The notes beneath the pieces were generated by a model. That model saw only the letters and a program-made list of their open reading frames with translations, was not told the origin of the DNA and ran no database searches. Below are positions 7,903 to 15,866 of a stretch of 26,667 nt of DNA, in pieces (positions within the stretch are counted from its first letter, which is position 1; each line of letters starts with the position of its first letter). Source of the stretch: Chitinophagaceae bacterium (GTDB lineage Bacteria; Bacteroidota; Bacteroidia; Chitinophagales; Chitinophagaceae); the NCBI GenBank assembly GCA_025924755.1, contig JAICHT010000007.1, positions 1 to 26,667 of the forward strand, read 5' to 3'. The translations under genes and the position numbers were made by a program.

Positions 7903-9327
7903 TTATATATTTTCATCAACGTGCCACTCCGTATGGAAAACGCCTGTTTTGTCAATTCGCTGATAGGTATGGGCACCAAAAAAATCGCGTTGGGCCTGTA
8001 TTAAATTGGTAGGCATTCTTTCGCTGCAATATGCGTCAAAATAAGCCAGAGCGCTGCTGATGCCCGCCATTGGTATTTTAGATGCGATGCCTAAGCTTAT
8101 TATTTTACGGATGCTTTTTTCTTTTTGTTTTATAATAGCAGCTATAGTATCGTCTAACAATAAGTTGGATAGATCCGGAGCTGCTTCAAATGCCGTATTA
8201 AACTGTTGCAACATAGCAGAGCGGATAATACAGCCTGCCCGCCACACTTTTACCACGTCCGGCAAATGTGTTTGCAAATTTAATACTTCTGATGCTTTTG
8301 ACAGCATCGTTAAGCCTTGTACATACGCCATTGCAAAACAGAAGTACAAGGTGTCTTGCAATTGAAGGAGCAATTCTTCTTCTTTATATTCTACTTTTTC
8401 AATATCTGGTGCATACAATTTACCGGCTTCGGTTCGCTCTTTTTTATAAACCGATAAGTCACGCATTGCTACTGCCATATCAATAGTAGGTATGGCTACC
8501 GGAAGGTCCATCGCTTCCTGCGAGGTCCATTTGCCGGTTCCTTTAGAGCCAGCCTGATCCAATATTACATCTACCAAAAATTTATCCGTTTCGGAGTCTT
8601 TGGTTTTAAATATCTCAGCCGTAATTTCTATGAGGTATGATTGCAGTTCGCCTTCGTTCCATTTGGCAAATATCTTGTGCAGTGCCGGGTTGTTATATCC
8701 TGCCGCACGATGCAGCAGGTCGTACACTTCACTTATCATCTGCATCATGGCGTACTCTATTCCATTGTGCACCATTTTTACATAATGACCCGCAGCGCCG
8801 TTGCCCATATATGCTACACAAGGCGTATTATCAAATTTGGCAGCTATCGCTTCCAGTATGGGTTTCAGGTATTGATATGCATCCTTATCGCCTCCGGGCA
8901 TCATACTGGGTCCTAACCGGGCTCCCAATTCACCGCCTGATATGCCCATTCCAAAAAAATGAATGCTTTTGTTTTGCAGTTCATTAACCCGGCGCAAGGT
9001 GTCTTTAAAATAAGAGTTTCCGCCATCAATTAAAATGTCACCTTCTTCCAGGTACGGCAAGGCGTTTGCAATTACGTCATCTACCGGCTTGCCGGCCGGT
9101 ACCAGCATCATCATTTTACGCGGTTTTTTTAGGCCGCTTATCATTTCTTTTAAATCACTTACGCCTTTAACAGTAGTACCCGGCTTTGCTGCGGCTTCCA
9201 GCGCCCGCCCTCTTTCCGGTTTAATATCAAAGCCTATTACGGCATAACCGTGGTCGGATATGTTGAGCAGCAAATTACTACCCATTACACCGATGCCTAT
9301 CATTCCAAAATCATACTGTGCTTCCAT
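7903..9327 (-). CDS. gnd: 6-phosphogluconate dehydrogenase, decarboxylating
   Basis: This 474-residue enzyme converts 6-phosphogluconate to ribulose-5-phosphate and CO2, reducing NADP+. The N-terminal Rossmann motif is GIGVMGSN (residues 11-18). The substrate-site region contains KMVHNGIEYAMMQ, and the C-terminal domain has DQAGSKGTGKWTSQEAMD, both characteristic of the long (about 470-residue) NADP-dependent form. It lies between a cytochrome c gene (17 bp upstream) and zwf (2 bp downstream), giving a tight three-gene run on the minus strand. Neighbouring zwf supplies its substrate through the lactone, so a shared message makes sense. No promoter box is visible in the 16-bp gap before it. 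Confidence 0.97.
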   Translation of the reverse strand: MEAQYDFGMIGIGVMGSNLLLNISDHGYAVIGFDIKPERGRALEAAAKPGTTVKGVSDLKEMISGLKKPRKMMMLVPAGKPVDDVIANALPYLEEGDILIDGGNSYFKDTLRRVNELQNKSIHFFGMGISGGELGARLGPSMMPGGDKDAYQYLKPILEAIAAKFDNTPCVAYMGNGAAGHYVKMVHNGIEYAMMQMISEVYDLLHRAAGYNNPALHKIFAKWNEGELQSYLIEITAEIFKTKDSETDKFLVDVILDQAGSKGTGKWTSQEAMDLPVAIPTIDMAVAMRDLSVYKKERTEAGKLYAPDIEKVEYKEEELLLQLQDTLYFCFAMAYVQGLTMLSKASEVLNLQTHLPDVVKVWRAGCIIRSAMLQQFNTAFEAAPDLSNLLLDDTIAAIIKQKEKSIRKIISLGIASKIPMAGISSALAYFDAYCSERMPTNLIQAQRDFFGAHTYQRIDKTGVFHTEWHVDENI

Positions 9328-9343
9328 TATCTTCTATATTTTA

Positions 9344-9796
9344 TTATTGATTAGTTGAGGGCGGTGGCGGACCGGGTTGCCCTTGCGGTGGCATCGGCGT
9401 CATAAGGCCTTTAGTAGCCGGATGTTCTGCACCATGGTGGCAGGTATAGCAGGTAATTTCCAGTTTAGCATTTAAATCCTTACTGTTTTTAACTTCAAAA
9501 AATTTCCTGTTCAGCTTATACATCATTTTTAACATGCCACGTGCCGCCCCTTTGTGTTTGTTTTCATCCGACGCAAAATCCATTGATTTCTGCTCCTGGT
9601 TGTACATATGGCAGTAACTGCATTTTTGACCCAAAGCACCCGCAAAATGATGCATTACACTATCCATTTGCTCTTTAGTAATATCTTTTGGCAATATTTT
9701 TAAATTTTTATACCGTGGTGGATCAGCTTTTGTAAAAGCAAAGGATACAATAATCATGCATATAAAAGCCGCGAGCACTACTACTGATTTTTTCAT
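9344..9796 (-). CDS. Secreted diheme c-type cytochrome (reaction-centre cytochrome subunit-like fold)
   Basis: A 150-residue protein with an N-terminal signal sequence (MKK, hydrophobic to about residue 22). It has two covalent heme-binding motifs, CSYCH (59-63) and CYTCH (116-120). Each is preceded by a helix with a Met in suitable place for an axial ligand (MDSVMHHFAGALGQK and MLKMMYKLN). The pattern MHxFxxxLGxxCxxCH resembles the photosynthetic reaction-centre cytochrome subunit family (PF02276). That family is widespread in non-phototrophic Bacteroidota as a c-type cytochrome. The tail is Pro-rich (MPPQGQPGPPPP). It should act in the periplasm as an electron carrier; its partner is unknown. 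It lies 17 bp upstream of gnd on the same strand, an unexpected neighbour. Confidence 0.87.
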   Translation of the reverse strand: MKKSVVVLAAFICMIIVSFAFTKADPPRYKNLKILPKDITKEQMDSVMHHFAGALGQKCSYCHMYNQEQKSMDFASDENKHKGAARGMLKMMYKLNRKFFEVKNSKDLNAKLEITCYTCHHGAEHPATKGLMTPMPPQGQPGPPPPSTNQ

Positions 9797-9870
9797 AATG
9801 AGTTAATTATGGGTTGAATTTATTGAAAATAACGTTACAACATTAACATGGATGCTTTCTTATCAATTGT

Positions 9871-9878
9871 TATTTTTG
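9871..9878 (+). promoter_or_regulatory. Candidate -7 promoter box for korB
   Basis: The 205-bp gap between the divergent cytochrome and korB genes holds TATTTTTG, a full match to TAnnTTTG on the plus strand, about 120 bp before the korB ATG. This would imply a leader of roughly 119 bases. No TTTG at -33 is evident. A second, weaker TAAATTTA lies directly before the korB start. Confidence 0.35.
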
Positions 9879-10001
9879 CCATCCGGAAAAAATTAAACCA
9901 AAAATCCGTTTTTACTAACCGGTTTTGATGCGTACAGAAGTGGTATAACCAATTGAAATGAAATAAGAATACCGGGTGATGAATACAAAAATTAAATTTA
10001 G

Positions 10002-11033
10002 ATGTCTGAAGTAACTACTATAAAACCGCCTTTAACCGCTAAAGATTTTGCCACCGATCAGGAGGTGCGCTGGTGCCCCGGCTGTGGCGATTATTCGATA
10101 CTGGCGCAGGTGCAAAAAGTAATGCCTACCCTGGGTATTGCACGCGAAAATATTGCGATTATATCCGGTATCGGTTGCTCTTCACGTTTTCCATATTATA
10201 TGAACGTGTATGGCATGCACTCTATTCATGGCAGGGCCACTGCTATTGCCAGCGGCTTGAAGGCAGCACGGCCTGAGTTGAGCATATGGATTGTGACCGG
10301 TGATGGTGACGGCTTGAGTATTGGCGGCAATCATACCATTCATTTGTTGCGCAGAAATTTTGACGTCAATATCCTGCTATTTAATAACCAGATTTACGGA
10401 TTAACCAAGGGCCAGTATTCCCCTACATCCGAAGAAAATAAAATAACCAAGTCCACACCTTTTGGCAGTATCGATCATCCCTTCAATCCATTGGCACTGG
10501 CTATGGGTGCCGATGCTACTTTTATTGCCCGGAGTATGGATCGTGATCCTAAACATTTGCAGGCGATGCTTTTACGGTCGCATGCCCATCATGGCGCTTC
10601 ATTTTTAGAAATATACCAGAACTGCAATATTTTTAACGATGGTGCTTTTGAAATGTTTACCGAAAAATCGTCAAAAGCCGAAGAGTCTCTTTTTTTGGAA
10701 AATGGACAACCGCTGATTTTTGGAGCTAGCCGCGATAAAGGAATACGGCTGGATGGGTTTAAGCCACAGGTGGTAAATTTAAATGATGGATACAGTGCCG
10801 ATGATCTATGGGTGCATGATGAAGCTGATTTATTTAAAGCCCAAATATTGACCCGCATCTTCGACGACCCCAGGGAAGCACATCACCTGCCCCGGCCGTT
10901 TGGCGTATTTTACCAGGCCATCCGTCCTACGTATGAAGATATGATGCAGCAACAATTGGAAGAGGCCAAAAAAAGAAAGCCCGCCAATTTAAATAAATTG
11001 TTGCGCGGCAACGAAGTATGGGATATTGTTTAA
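10002..11033 (+). CDS. korB: 2-oxoacid:ferredoxin oxidoreductase, beta subunit
   Basis: This 343-residue subunit binds thiamine pyrophosphate and one [4Fe-4S] cluster. With an alpha/gamma subunit it oxidatively decarboxylates 2-oxoglutarate or another 2-oxoacid, passing electrons to ferredoxin and forming acyl-CoA. The cluster cysteines are all in place: WCPGCG (Cys25, Cys28), GIGCSS (Cys59) and QNCNIF (Cys208). The thiamine pyrophosphate motif is GDGDGLSIGGN (100-110), followed by NNQIYGLTKGQ. KorB usually sits directly after the alpha subunit gene; here a divergent cytochrome gene is upstream and tsaC downstream, so the alpha subunit must be encoded elsewhere. The substrate (2-oxoglutarate versus other 2-oxoacids) cannot be fixed from sequence. 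Confidence 0.92.
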   Translation: MSEVTTIKPPLTAKDFATDQEVRWCPGCGDYSILAQVQKVMPTLGIARENIAIISGIGCSSRFPYYMNVYGMHSIHGRATAIASGLKAARPELSIWIVTGDGDGLSIGGNHTIHLLRRNFDVNILLFNNQIYGLTKGQYSPTSEENKITKSTPFGSIDHPFNPLALAMGADATFIARSMDRDPKHLQAMLLRSHAHHGASFLEIYQNCNIFNDGAFEMFTEKSSKAEESLFLENGQPLIFGASRDKGIRLDGFKPQVVNLNDGYSADDLWVHDEADLFKAQILTRIFDDPREAHHLPRPFGVFYQAIRPTYEDMMQQQLEEAKKRKPANLNKLLRGNEVWDIV

Positions 11034-11044
11034 AATAACTGGTT

Positions 11045-11653
11045 ATGCTTATTCATATTCATCCTCAAAATCCGCAACCCCGGTTAATAAAACAGGTAGC
11101 CGAATGCCTGAACAATGGCGGGATTGTTATTTACCCGACAGATACGATATATGGCCTGGGCTGTGATATTTTTCAGCAAAAAGCTATAGAACGCATTTGC
11201 CAGATAAAAGGCGTGCAGCCACAGAAAGCAAACCTGTCATTTATATGTTATGATCTGAGCGACCTGAGCCACTACGCCAAACAATTACCTACTTCCATAT
11301 ACCGCACTTTAAAACAATATCTTCCCGGCCCGTATACTTTTATATTGGAAGCCAGCAAGCAAGTGCCTAAAATTTTAAAAACAAAAAAAGATACCATTGG
11401 CCTGCGCATACCCGACAATATCATTGCAAGAGATATTGTAAAAGAACTGGGTCACCCTATATTAAGTGCTACGCTGCCCGGCGAGTACGTAGAAGAGTAT
11501 ACCGACCCGGATATTATACACGATAAATTTGAGAACCTTGTGGATATTGTAATTGATGGCGGCAACGGGGGCATAATGCCTTCTACCATTATTGATTTTA
11601 CCCAGGGAGAACCGGAAGTGATTCGGGAAGGATTGGGAGAATGGCATCAATAA
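11045..11653 (+). CDS. tsaC: Threonylcarbamoyl-AMP synthase (TsaC/Sua5/YrdC family)
   Basis: This 202-residue single-domain YrdC protein makes threonylcarbamoyl-AMP from threonine, bicarbonate and ATP. The product feeds t6A formation at position 37 of tRNAs reading ANN codons. Visible motifs are GGIVIYPTDTIYGLGCD (25-41), the ANLSFICYDLSDL block corresponding to KPLSxLCxDL, and LPGPYTFILEAS. The C-terminus has STIIDFTQGEPEVIREGLG, typical of the family. It lacks the extra Sua5 domain, so it is the short TsaC-like form. It starts 11 bp after the korB stop and is probably read from the same message, with no obvious functional link. A hairpin at 11682-11708 may end the transcript. Confidence 0.92.
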   Translation: MLIHIHPQNPQPRLIKQVAECLNNGGIVIYPTDTIYGLGCDIFQQKAIERICQIKGVQPQKANLSFICYDLSDLSHYAKQLPTSIYRTLKQYLPGPYTFILEASKQVPKILKTKKDTIGLRIPDNIIARDIVKELGHPILSATLPGEYVEEYTDPDIIHDKFENLVDIVIDGGNGGIMPSTIIDFTQGEPEVIREGLGEWHQ

Positions 11654-11681
11654 TATAAAAAGCTATACAGCTATATAAAAT

Positions 11682-11708
11682 ATAAGCACCGCCGGAAGCA
11701 GTGCTTAT
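11682..11708. terminator. Hairpin between the convergent tsaC and rnhB genes
   Basis: ATAAGCAC (11682-11689) pairs perfectly with GTGCTTAT (11701-11708) around an 11-base loop. The flanks are AT-rich on both sides, but the T-runs are short and interrupted. It lies between two convergent stops and is best read as a modest bidirectional terminator. Confidence 0.5.
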
Positions 11709-11774
11709 TCACTTTTAACCATTCTTTTTTACGACAGAATAGTGAAATGCAGCAATAAAAAGACAGCCATCTGA

Positions 11775-12413
11775 CTATGAAACATCTATTAAGTTTAATG
11801 GCGCTACCATATCTTCTTTTATTTCTTCTTCTTGGTGATATACAAGCCTAAAGGACTGGCGGTGGTATTTACAAGGGCCGTGCCTGTGCAAAGCCACCTG
11901 ATGTTCTTTAGTGCCGTATCCTTTATTTTGAGCCCAGTTATATTGCGGAAACTCCTGGTGAAGCGCCACCATAAAATCATCGCGGTAAGTCTTGGCCAAT
12001 ATGCTGGCCGCAGCTATACAAGCGTATGTAGCGTCGCCTTTTACAACGCATTGATGCGGTATTTTTTTGTACGGTTTAAACCGGTTGCCATCAATCAATA
12101 AAAACTGGGGCGATGCGTTCAACTGCTTAATAGCAAGCTGCATACTTTTTAAGGAAGCCTGCAAAATATTAATTTTGTCTATCTGCTTATTACATAAACT
12201 GGCTACGCCAAATGCAATGGCGCTTTGCTCAATAACAGGCCGCAGTTCATAGCGTTCTTTTTCGCTAAGTAGCTTAGAGTCGTTCAATAAAGGATGATAA
12301 AAATTTTTAGGCAAAATAACAGCAGCAGCAAATACAGGTCCGGCCAGGCAACCACGGCCGGCTTCATCACAACCGGCTTCCAGCAATTCTTCGTGTAAGT
12401 AAGCTTTCAGCAT
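11775..12413 (-). CDS. rnhB: Ribonuclease HII
   Basis: This 212-residue enzyme cleaves RNA in RNA-DNA hybrids and begins removal of single ribonucleotides built into DNA. The acidic metal-binding residues are visible: GCDEAGRG (Asp16, Glu17), LLIDGN (Asp108) and VVKGDATY (Asp127). AAASILAKTYRDDF, the conserved helix of type-2 RNase H, follows. Length and motif spacing are normal. It is divergent from the heme A synthase gene, with 72 bp between the two starts, and convergent with tsaC. The C-terminal tail (QEEEIKEDMVAPLNLIDVS) is unremarkable. Confidence 0.96.
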   Translation of the reverse strand: MLKAYLHEELLEAGCDEAGRGCLAGPVFAAAVILPKNFYHPLLNDSKLLSEKERYELRPVIEQSAIAFGVASLCNKQIDKINILQASLKSMQLAIKQLNASPQFLLIDGNRFKPYKKIPHQCVVKGDATYACIAAASILAKTYRDDFMVALHQEFPQYNWAQNKGYGTKEHQVALHRHGPCKYHRQSFRLVYHQEEEIKEDMVAPLNLIDVS

Positions 12414-12472
12414 GAGGATGCAATTTCTTACGATTTCTTTTTACATAAAAAAATTTATTCTTATAGCTCTGC

Positions 12473-12480
12473 TAATTTTG
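12473..12480 (+). promoter_or_regulatory. Candidate -7 promoter box for the heme A synthase gene
   Basis: TAATTTTG is a full match to TAnnTTTG and ends only 5 bases before the ATG at 12486. If it is used, transcription would begin at or within a few bases of the start codon, giving an almost leaderless message. No -33 TTTG is visible at the normal distance. Confidence 0.5.
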
Positions 12481-12485
12481 CAGCC

Positions 12486-13580
12486 ATGCAGATATCACGT
12501 TCTTCGAGGCCGGTAGCTATTTGGTTGATAGTGGGTGTTTTTATGCTTATTGTACAAATAATTTTAGGCGGCATTACCCGGCTTACCGGTTCGGGACTTT
12601 CTATTACCGAATGGAACGTGGTTACCGGCGCCTTACCGCCGCTGAACGAGCAGCAATGGCTTGCTGAATTTCACAAATACCAGTTAACGCCACAATATCG
12701 TTTGCTAAACTCCAACTTCACACTCAGCACTTTTAAATTTATATTCTTTTGGGAGTGGTTTCACCGCTTATGGGCACGGCTGATGGGTTTTGTGTTTTTA
12801 ATTCCATTTATTATTTTCCTGGTGCAACGCCGCTTCAGGGCGGATATGATAAAGCCTTTGTTTATTTTGTTTTTATTAGGTGCTTTACAAGGAGCGGTAG
12901 GCTGGATAATGGTAGCCAGCGGCTTAACCGGCGATGCTATTTACGTAAAGCCCACCCGGCTGGCACTGCATTTTATTTTTGCGTTAGGATTACTTAGTTA
13001 TACTTTTTGGTTTGCGTTAAAGTTATTGGTAAAAAGAAAGGATCTCGTCTATAACAAAGGACTGAAAAGTTATACGTTGTTTATTATTGCTGTATTGGTG
13101 TTGCAATTAATATATGGTGCTTTTATGGCGGGCTACAAGGCTGCCCCGGCGGCACCTACCTGGCCGGATGTCAACGGCGCTTTTATACCTGCTTCTATTT
13201 TTAATACGCACGACGGTTGGGTAAGTATCATTCAAAATTTAATTACCATTCAGTTCATACACCGGATGCTGGCTTACCTGTTGGTACTGCTGGTGGTAAT
13301 ATGGTGGATTAAGGCATTTACTATAAAGAGCTCTTCTTTATTTGCAGGCGCCAGGATAGTACCTGTAATATTAGTGCTGGTACAATTAACGCTTGGTATA
13401 TTAACCGTATTGAATTCTTTAAAAATAATTCCCGGTCACTGGACCGTTTTTCAATGGATGGCGCAACTGCATCAAATAGTGGCCATGCTGTTTTTATTAT
13501 CGCTGGTGTTTGTTTTGTTTTTAATGAAAAAGAAACAAATATTTCCAATCGCCCCCTCATTTGATACCCAAAGTATTTAA
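12486..13580 (+). CDS. ctaA: Heme A synthase (COX15/CtaA family)
   Basis: This 364-residue membrane protein has eight hydrophobic segments and converts heme O to heme A for aa3-type cytochrome oxidase. The four conserved His ligands are present in two internally repeated halves: WEWFHRLWARLMG (His93), RLALHFIFALG (His162), QFIHRMLAYL (His259) and MAQLHQIVAML (His329). The N-terminal GGITRLTGSGLSITEWNVVTGALPP is the classic start of the longer COX15-type branch rather than the shorter Bacillus CtaA. The substrate heme O would come from a CtaB enzyme encoded outside the window. It is divergent from rnhB. The patatin gene follows after a short gap of about 24 bp and may be co-transcribed. Confidence 0.95.
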   Translation: MQISRSSRPVAIWLIVGVFMLIVQIILGGITRLTGSGLSITEWNVVTGALPPLNEQQWLAEFHKYQLTPQYRLLNSNFTLSTFKFIFFWEWFHRLWARLMGFVFLIPFIIFLVQRRFRADMIKPLFILFLLGALQGAVGWIMVASGLTGDAIYVKPTRLALHFIFALGLLSYTFWFALKLLVKRKDLVYNKGLKSYTLFIIAVLVLQLIYGAFMAGYKAAPAAPTWPDVNGAFIPASIFNTHDGWVSIIQNLITIQFIHRMLAYLLVLLVVIWWIKAFTIKSSSLFAGARIVPVILVLVQLTLGILTVLNSLKIIPGHWTVFQWMAQLHQIVAMLFLLSLVFVLFLMKKKQIFPIAPSFDTQSI

Positions 13581-13604
13581 TAGTATTTTACAGGCAGATT
13601 GCAA

Positions 13605-15866
13605 ATGCATGCTGCTATGGTAATGAGGTATTTAAAAGGCATATTTTATTCGCTCCCTGTGCAACTGCTGTTGCTTCATTTTAGAAAGTACCAGCTACTG
13701 CTTGTGTTCTGGGTTATACTTTTTAGTACCATCAGCGGGGGGTTTATGAAAAGCTATGGTGCGGATGCACTGTTTTTGGCCCCCGAATATTTAGGAAGCG
13801 TAAGCCCTATCAGCACGGCTTTAATGGGCATTGCCATTGGTGTATTTATAATGAACTGGAACATTACCACCTTTATTTTATTCAGCCGCCATTTTACCTT
13901 TCTGGCCGCCACCAACAAACCCTTTTTAAAATATTGTATTAACAACAGTATTGTACCGCTGTTTTTTTTAATCTTCTATTTTATTAAAGCATATCATTAT
14001 GCACATTATAAAGAGTTGATCGGCGGAGTTAAAATTATTTTTCTGGCAAGTGGCTTTTTAACCGGGTTATTTTTAACGTTATTGATATCGCTTCTTTATT
14101 TTTTTGGAGTAGATAAATCTATACTGCGCAAAATGCAGCCGATGATGAGTGATCCGAGGCATTTGATCCGAAAAAGAAAAAGAAAAAATGCCGAATATCA
14201 TCCTTCCTATTCCTTAATAAAAGCCGATTGGTTTTTAGATTCGTTTTCCTCTTTCCGGCGCAGCCGCGATGTATCGCATTATACCCAGGCTTTTCTGGAA
14301 TCTATCTTTAAGCGGCACCACTTTGCCGCAGTAGTTTCGGTACTATTGGCTTTTCTGTTTTTAATTTTTTCGGGGTTCTTTTTAGAATATACTGTGCTGC
14401 AAGTGCCCGCCGCGGCCAGCATTACCATACTTTTTGCCATACTCATTGGCGTTACCGGTGCTTTTGCGTACCTCTTACAAACCTGGTCTATTCCTATACT
14501 GATTGTATTTTTTCTGTTGCTGGATTTTTTGTACAACATCAATATCATTGACCCGCGCAACAAAGCATACGGCCTTAACTATACCAATAAAACTGAGCGG
14601 CCCACCTATTCCGCCGACAGTATTGAAAGCTTATGTACTGCGCCGCATATTATACAGGATAAGCAAAATATGTATGCCATATTAAACCAATGGAAAAAGA
14701 AACAAACCACGGACAAACCTTTGCTAGTGGTAATTAATACCAGCGGCGGCGGCACCCGCAGCGCTACATTTACGATGGATGTGCTGCAACGGCTGGATAG
14801 CTTGCTGCAGGATAATGTAATGAACAAAACAGCTTTGATTTCCGGGTCTTCGGGGGGTATGATTGGTGCGGCTTACTATAGAGAATTGTTCAGGGAAAAG
14901 TTAGAGGACAGCACTATTAATTTACAAGACAAGCAATATGTAAACAACATCTCCAAAGATTTACTGAACCCGCTGTTTTCTTCTTTTATTGCCCGCGATT
15001 TGTTTGCACCGGCACAAACTTTTTCAGTAGGGCCATATACCTATCTGCGCGACAGGGGATATGCTTTTGAAGTAAAATTAAATTCCAATACCAAAGGCAT
15101 ATTAAATAAACGCCTGGCCGATTATGTAAAAGACGAAGCAACTGCCCGCATACCGCTGATGTTTTTTAACTCGGTAATTACACGGGATGGTAAAAAAATG
15201 ATCATCAGTGCCCAACCCGTTCGTTTTATGATGCAACCGCCCTATGATAGTTTGCAGCATGTTCCGGCGGTTTCTCCTGATGTAATTGATTTTACGTCTT
15301 TTTTTAAGAAGCAAAATCCATATAACATGCGTTTTCTTACCTTATTGCGCATGAACGCGACCTTCCCGGTGGTGTTACCCAACGTGTGGCTGCCTTCCAA
15401 CCCGATTATTGATGTAATGGATGGCGGGTTGCGCGACAATTACGGGCCGGAAACATCGTTGCGTTTTTTATTGTCAATGCAGGATTGGATAAAAAACAAT
15501 ACAGCCGGCGTATTAATGATTCAGATAAAAGACCGGATCAGTGGCGGATGGGAGCAGCCCTATGAGTCGAAAGGTATTACAGAACAAGCGGTAAAACCAT
15601 TTTTTCTGCTGGAAGAAAACTGGTATAAAATGATGGAATATTCGCAAAACGATCTGATAAATTATTTCGCCACCAATGCCCCTTTCCCGGTATATAAAAC
15701 TTCCTTTGAATACGGCTCCAGTAAAGAAGAAAATAAAGCGGCTCTGAGCTTTCATCTTACCCAGCGGGAGAAAATGGATATTGCTACTTCCTTATCTTCA
15801 AAAAACAATATCAGTGCTTTTAACCTGGTCAAAAAACTGTTAAGCCCCAATACTATGGGCAGATAA
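13605..15866 (+). CDS. Membrane-anchored patatin-like phospholipase
   Basis: A protein of about 753 residues in two parts. The N-terminal 315 residues hold about seven hydrophobic segments and a basic loop (RKRKRK near 189-194). Residues about 373-640 form a patatin-type acyl hydrolase with the oxyanion motif SGGGTRSA, the nucleophile motif SGSSGGMIG and the catalytic Asp in VMDGGLRDNYG. (Counting from an upstream in-frame TTG, the Ser is 418 and the Asp 608.) Such enzymes cleave acyl chains from phospholipids through a Ser-Asp dyad. The substrate is unknown, and whether the domain faces cytoplasm or periplasm is not certain. I prefer ATG 13605 to the TTG at 13599; ATG 13617 or 13623 is also possible. 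The gene follows ctaA and overlaps the convergent lipid kinase gene by 14 bp. Confidence 0.85.
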   Translation: MHAAMVMRYLKGIFYSLPVQLLLLHFRKYQLLLVFWVILFSTISGGFMKSYGADALFLAPEYLGSVSPISTALMGIAIGVFIMNWNITTFILFSRHFTFLAATNKPFLKYCINNSIVPLFFLIFYFIKAYHYAHYKELIGGVKIIFLASGFLTGLFLTLLISLLYFFGVDKSILRKMQPMMSDPRHLIRKRKRKNAEYHPSYSLIKADWFLDSFSSFRRSRDVSHYTQAFLESIFKRHHFAAVVSVLLAFLFLIFSGFFLEYTVLQVPAAASITILFAILIGVTGAFAYLLQTWSIPILIVFFLLLDFLYNINIIDPRNKAYGLNYTNKTERPTYSADSIESLCTAPHIIQDKQNMYAILNQWKKKQTTDKPLLVVINTSGGGTRSATFTMDVLQRLDSLLQDNVMNKTALISGSSGGMIGAAYYRELFREKLEDSTINLQDKQYVNNISKDLLNPLFSSFIARDLFAPAQTFSVGPYTYLRDRGYAFEVKLNSNTKGILNKRLADYVKDEATARIPLMFFNSVITRDGKKMIISAQPVRFMMQPPYDSLQHVPAVSPDVIDFTSFFKKQNPYNMRFLTLLRMNATFPVVLPNVWLPSNPIIDVMDGGLRDNYGPETSLRFLLSMQDWIKNNTAGVLMIQIKDRISGGWEQPYESKGITEQAVKPFFLLEENWYKMMEYSQNDLINYFATNAPFPVYKTSFEYGSSKEENKAALSFHLTQREKMDIATSLSSKNNISAFNLVKKLLSPNTMGR

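Noticed and set aside
8637..8987. A 116-codon plus-strand frame (and overlapping smaller ones) inside gnd
   Set aside because: Antisense to the highly conserved gnd; several frames are open there by chance and none looks like a protein.
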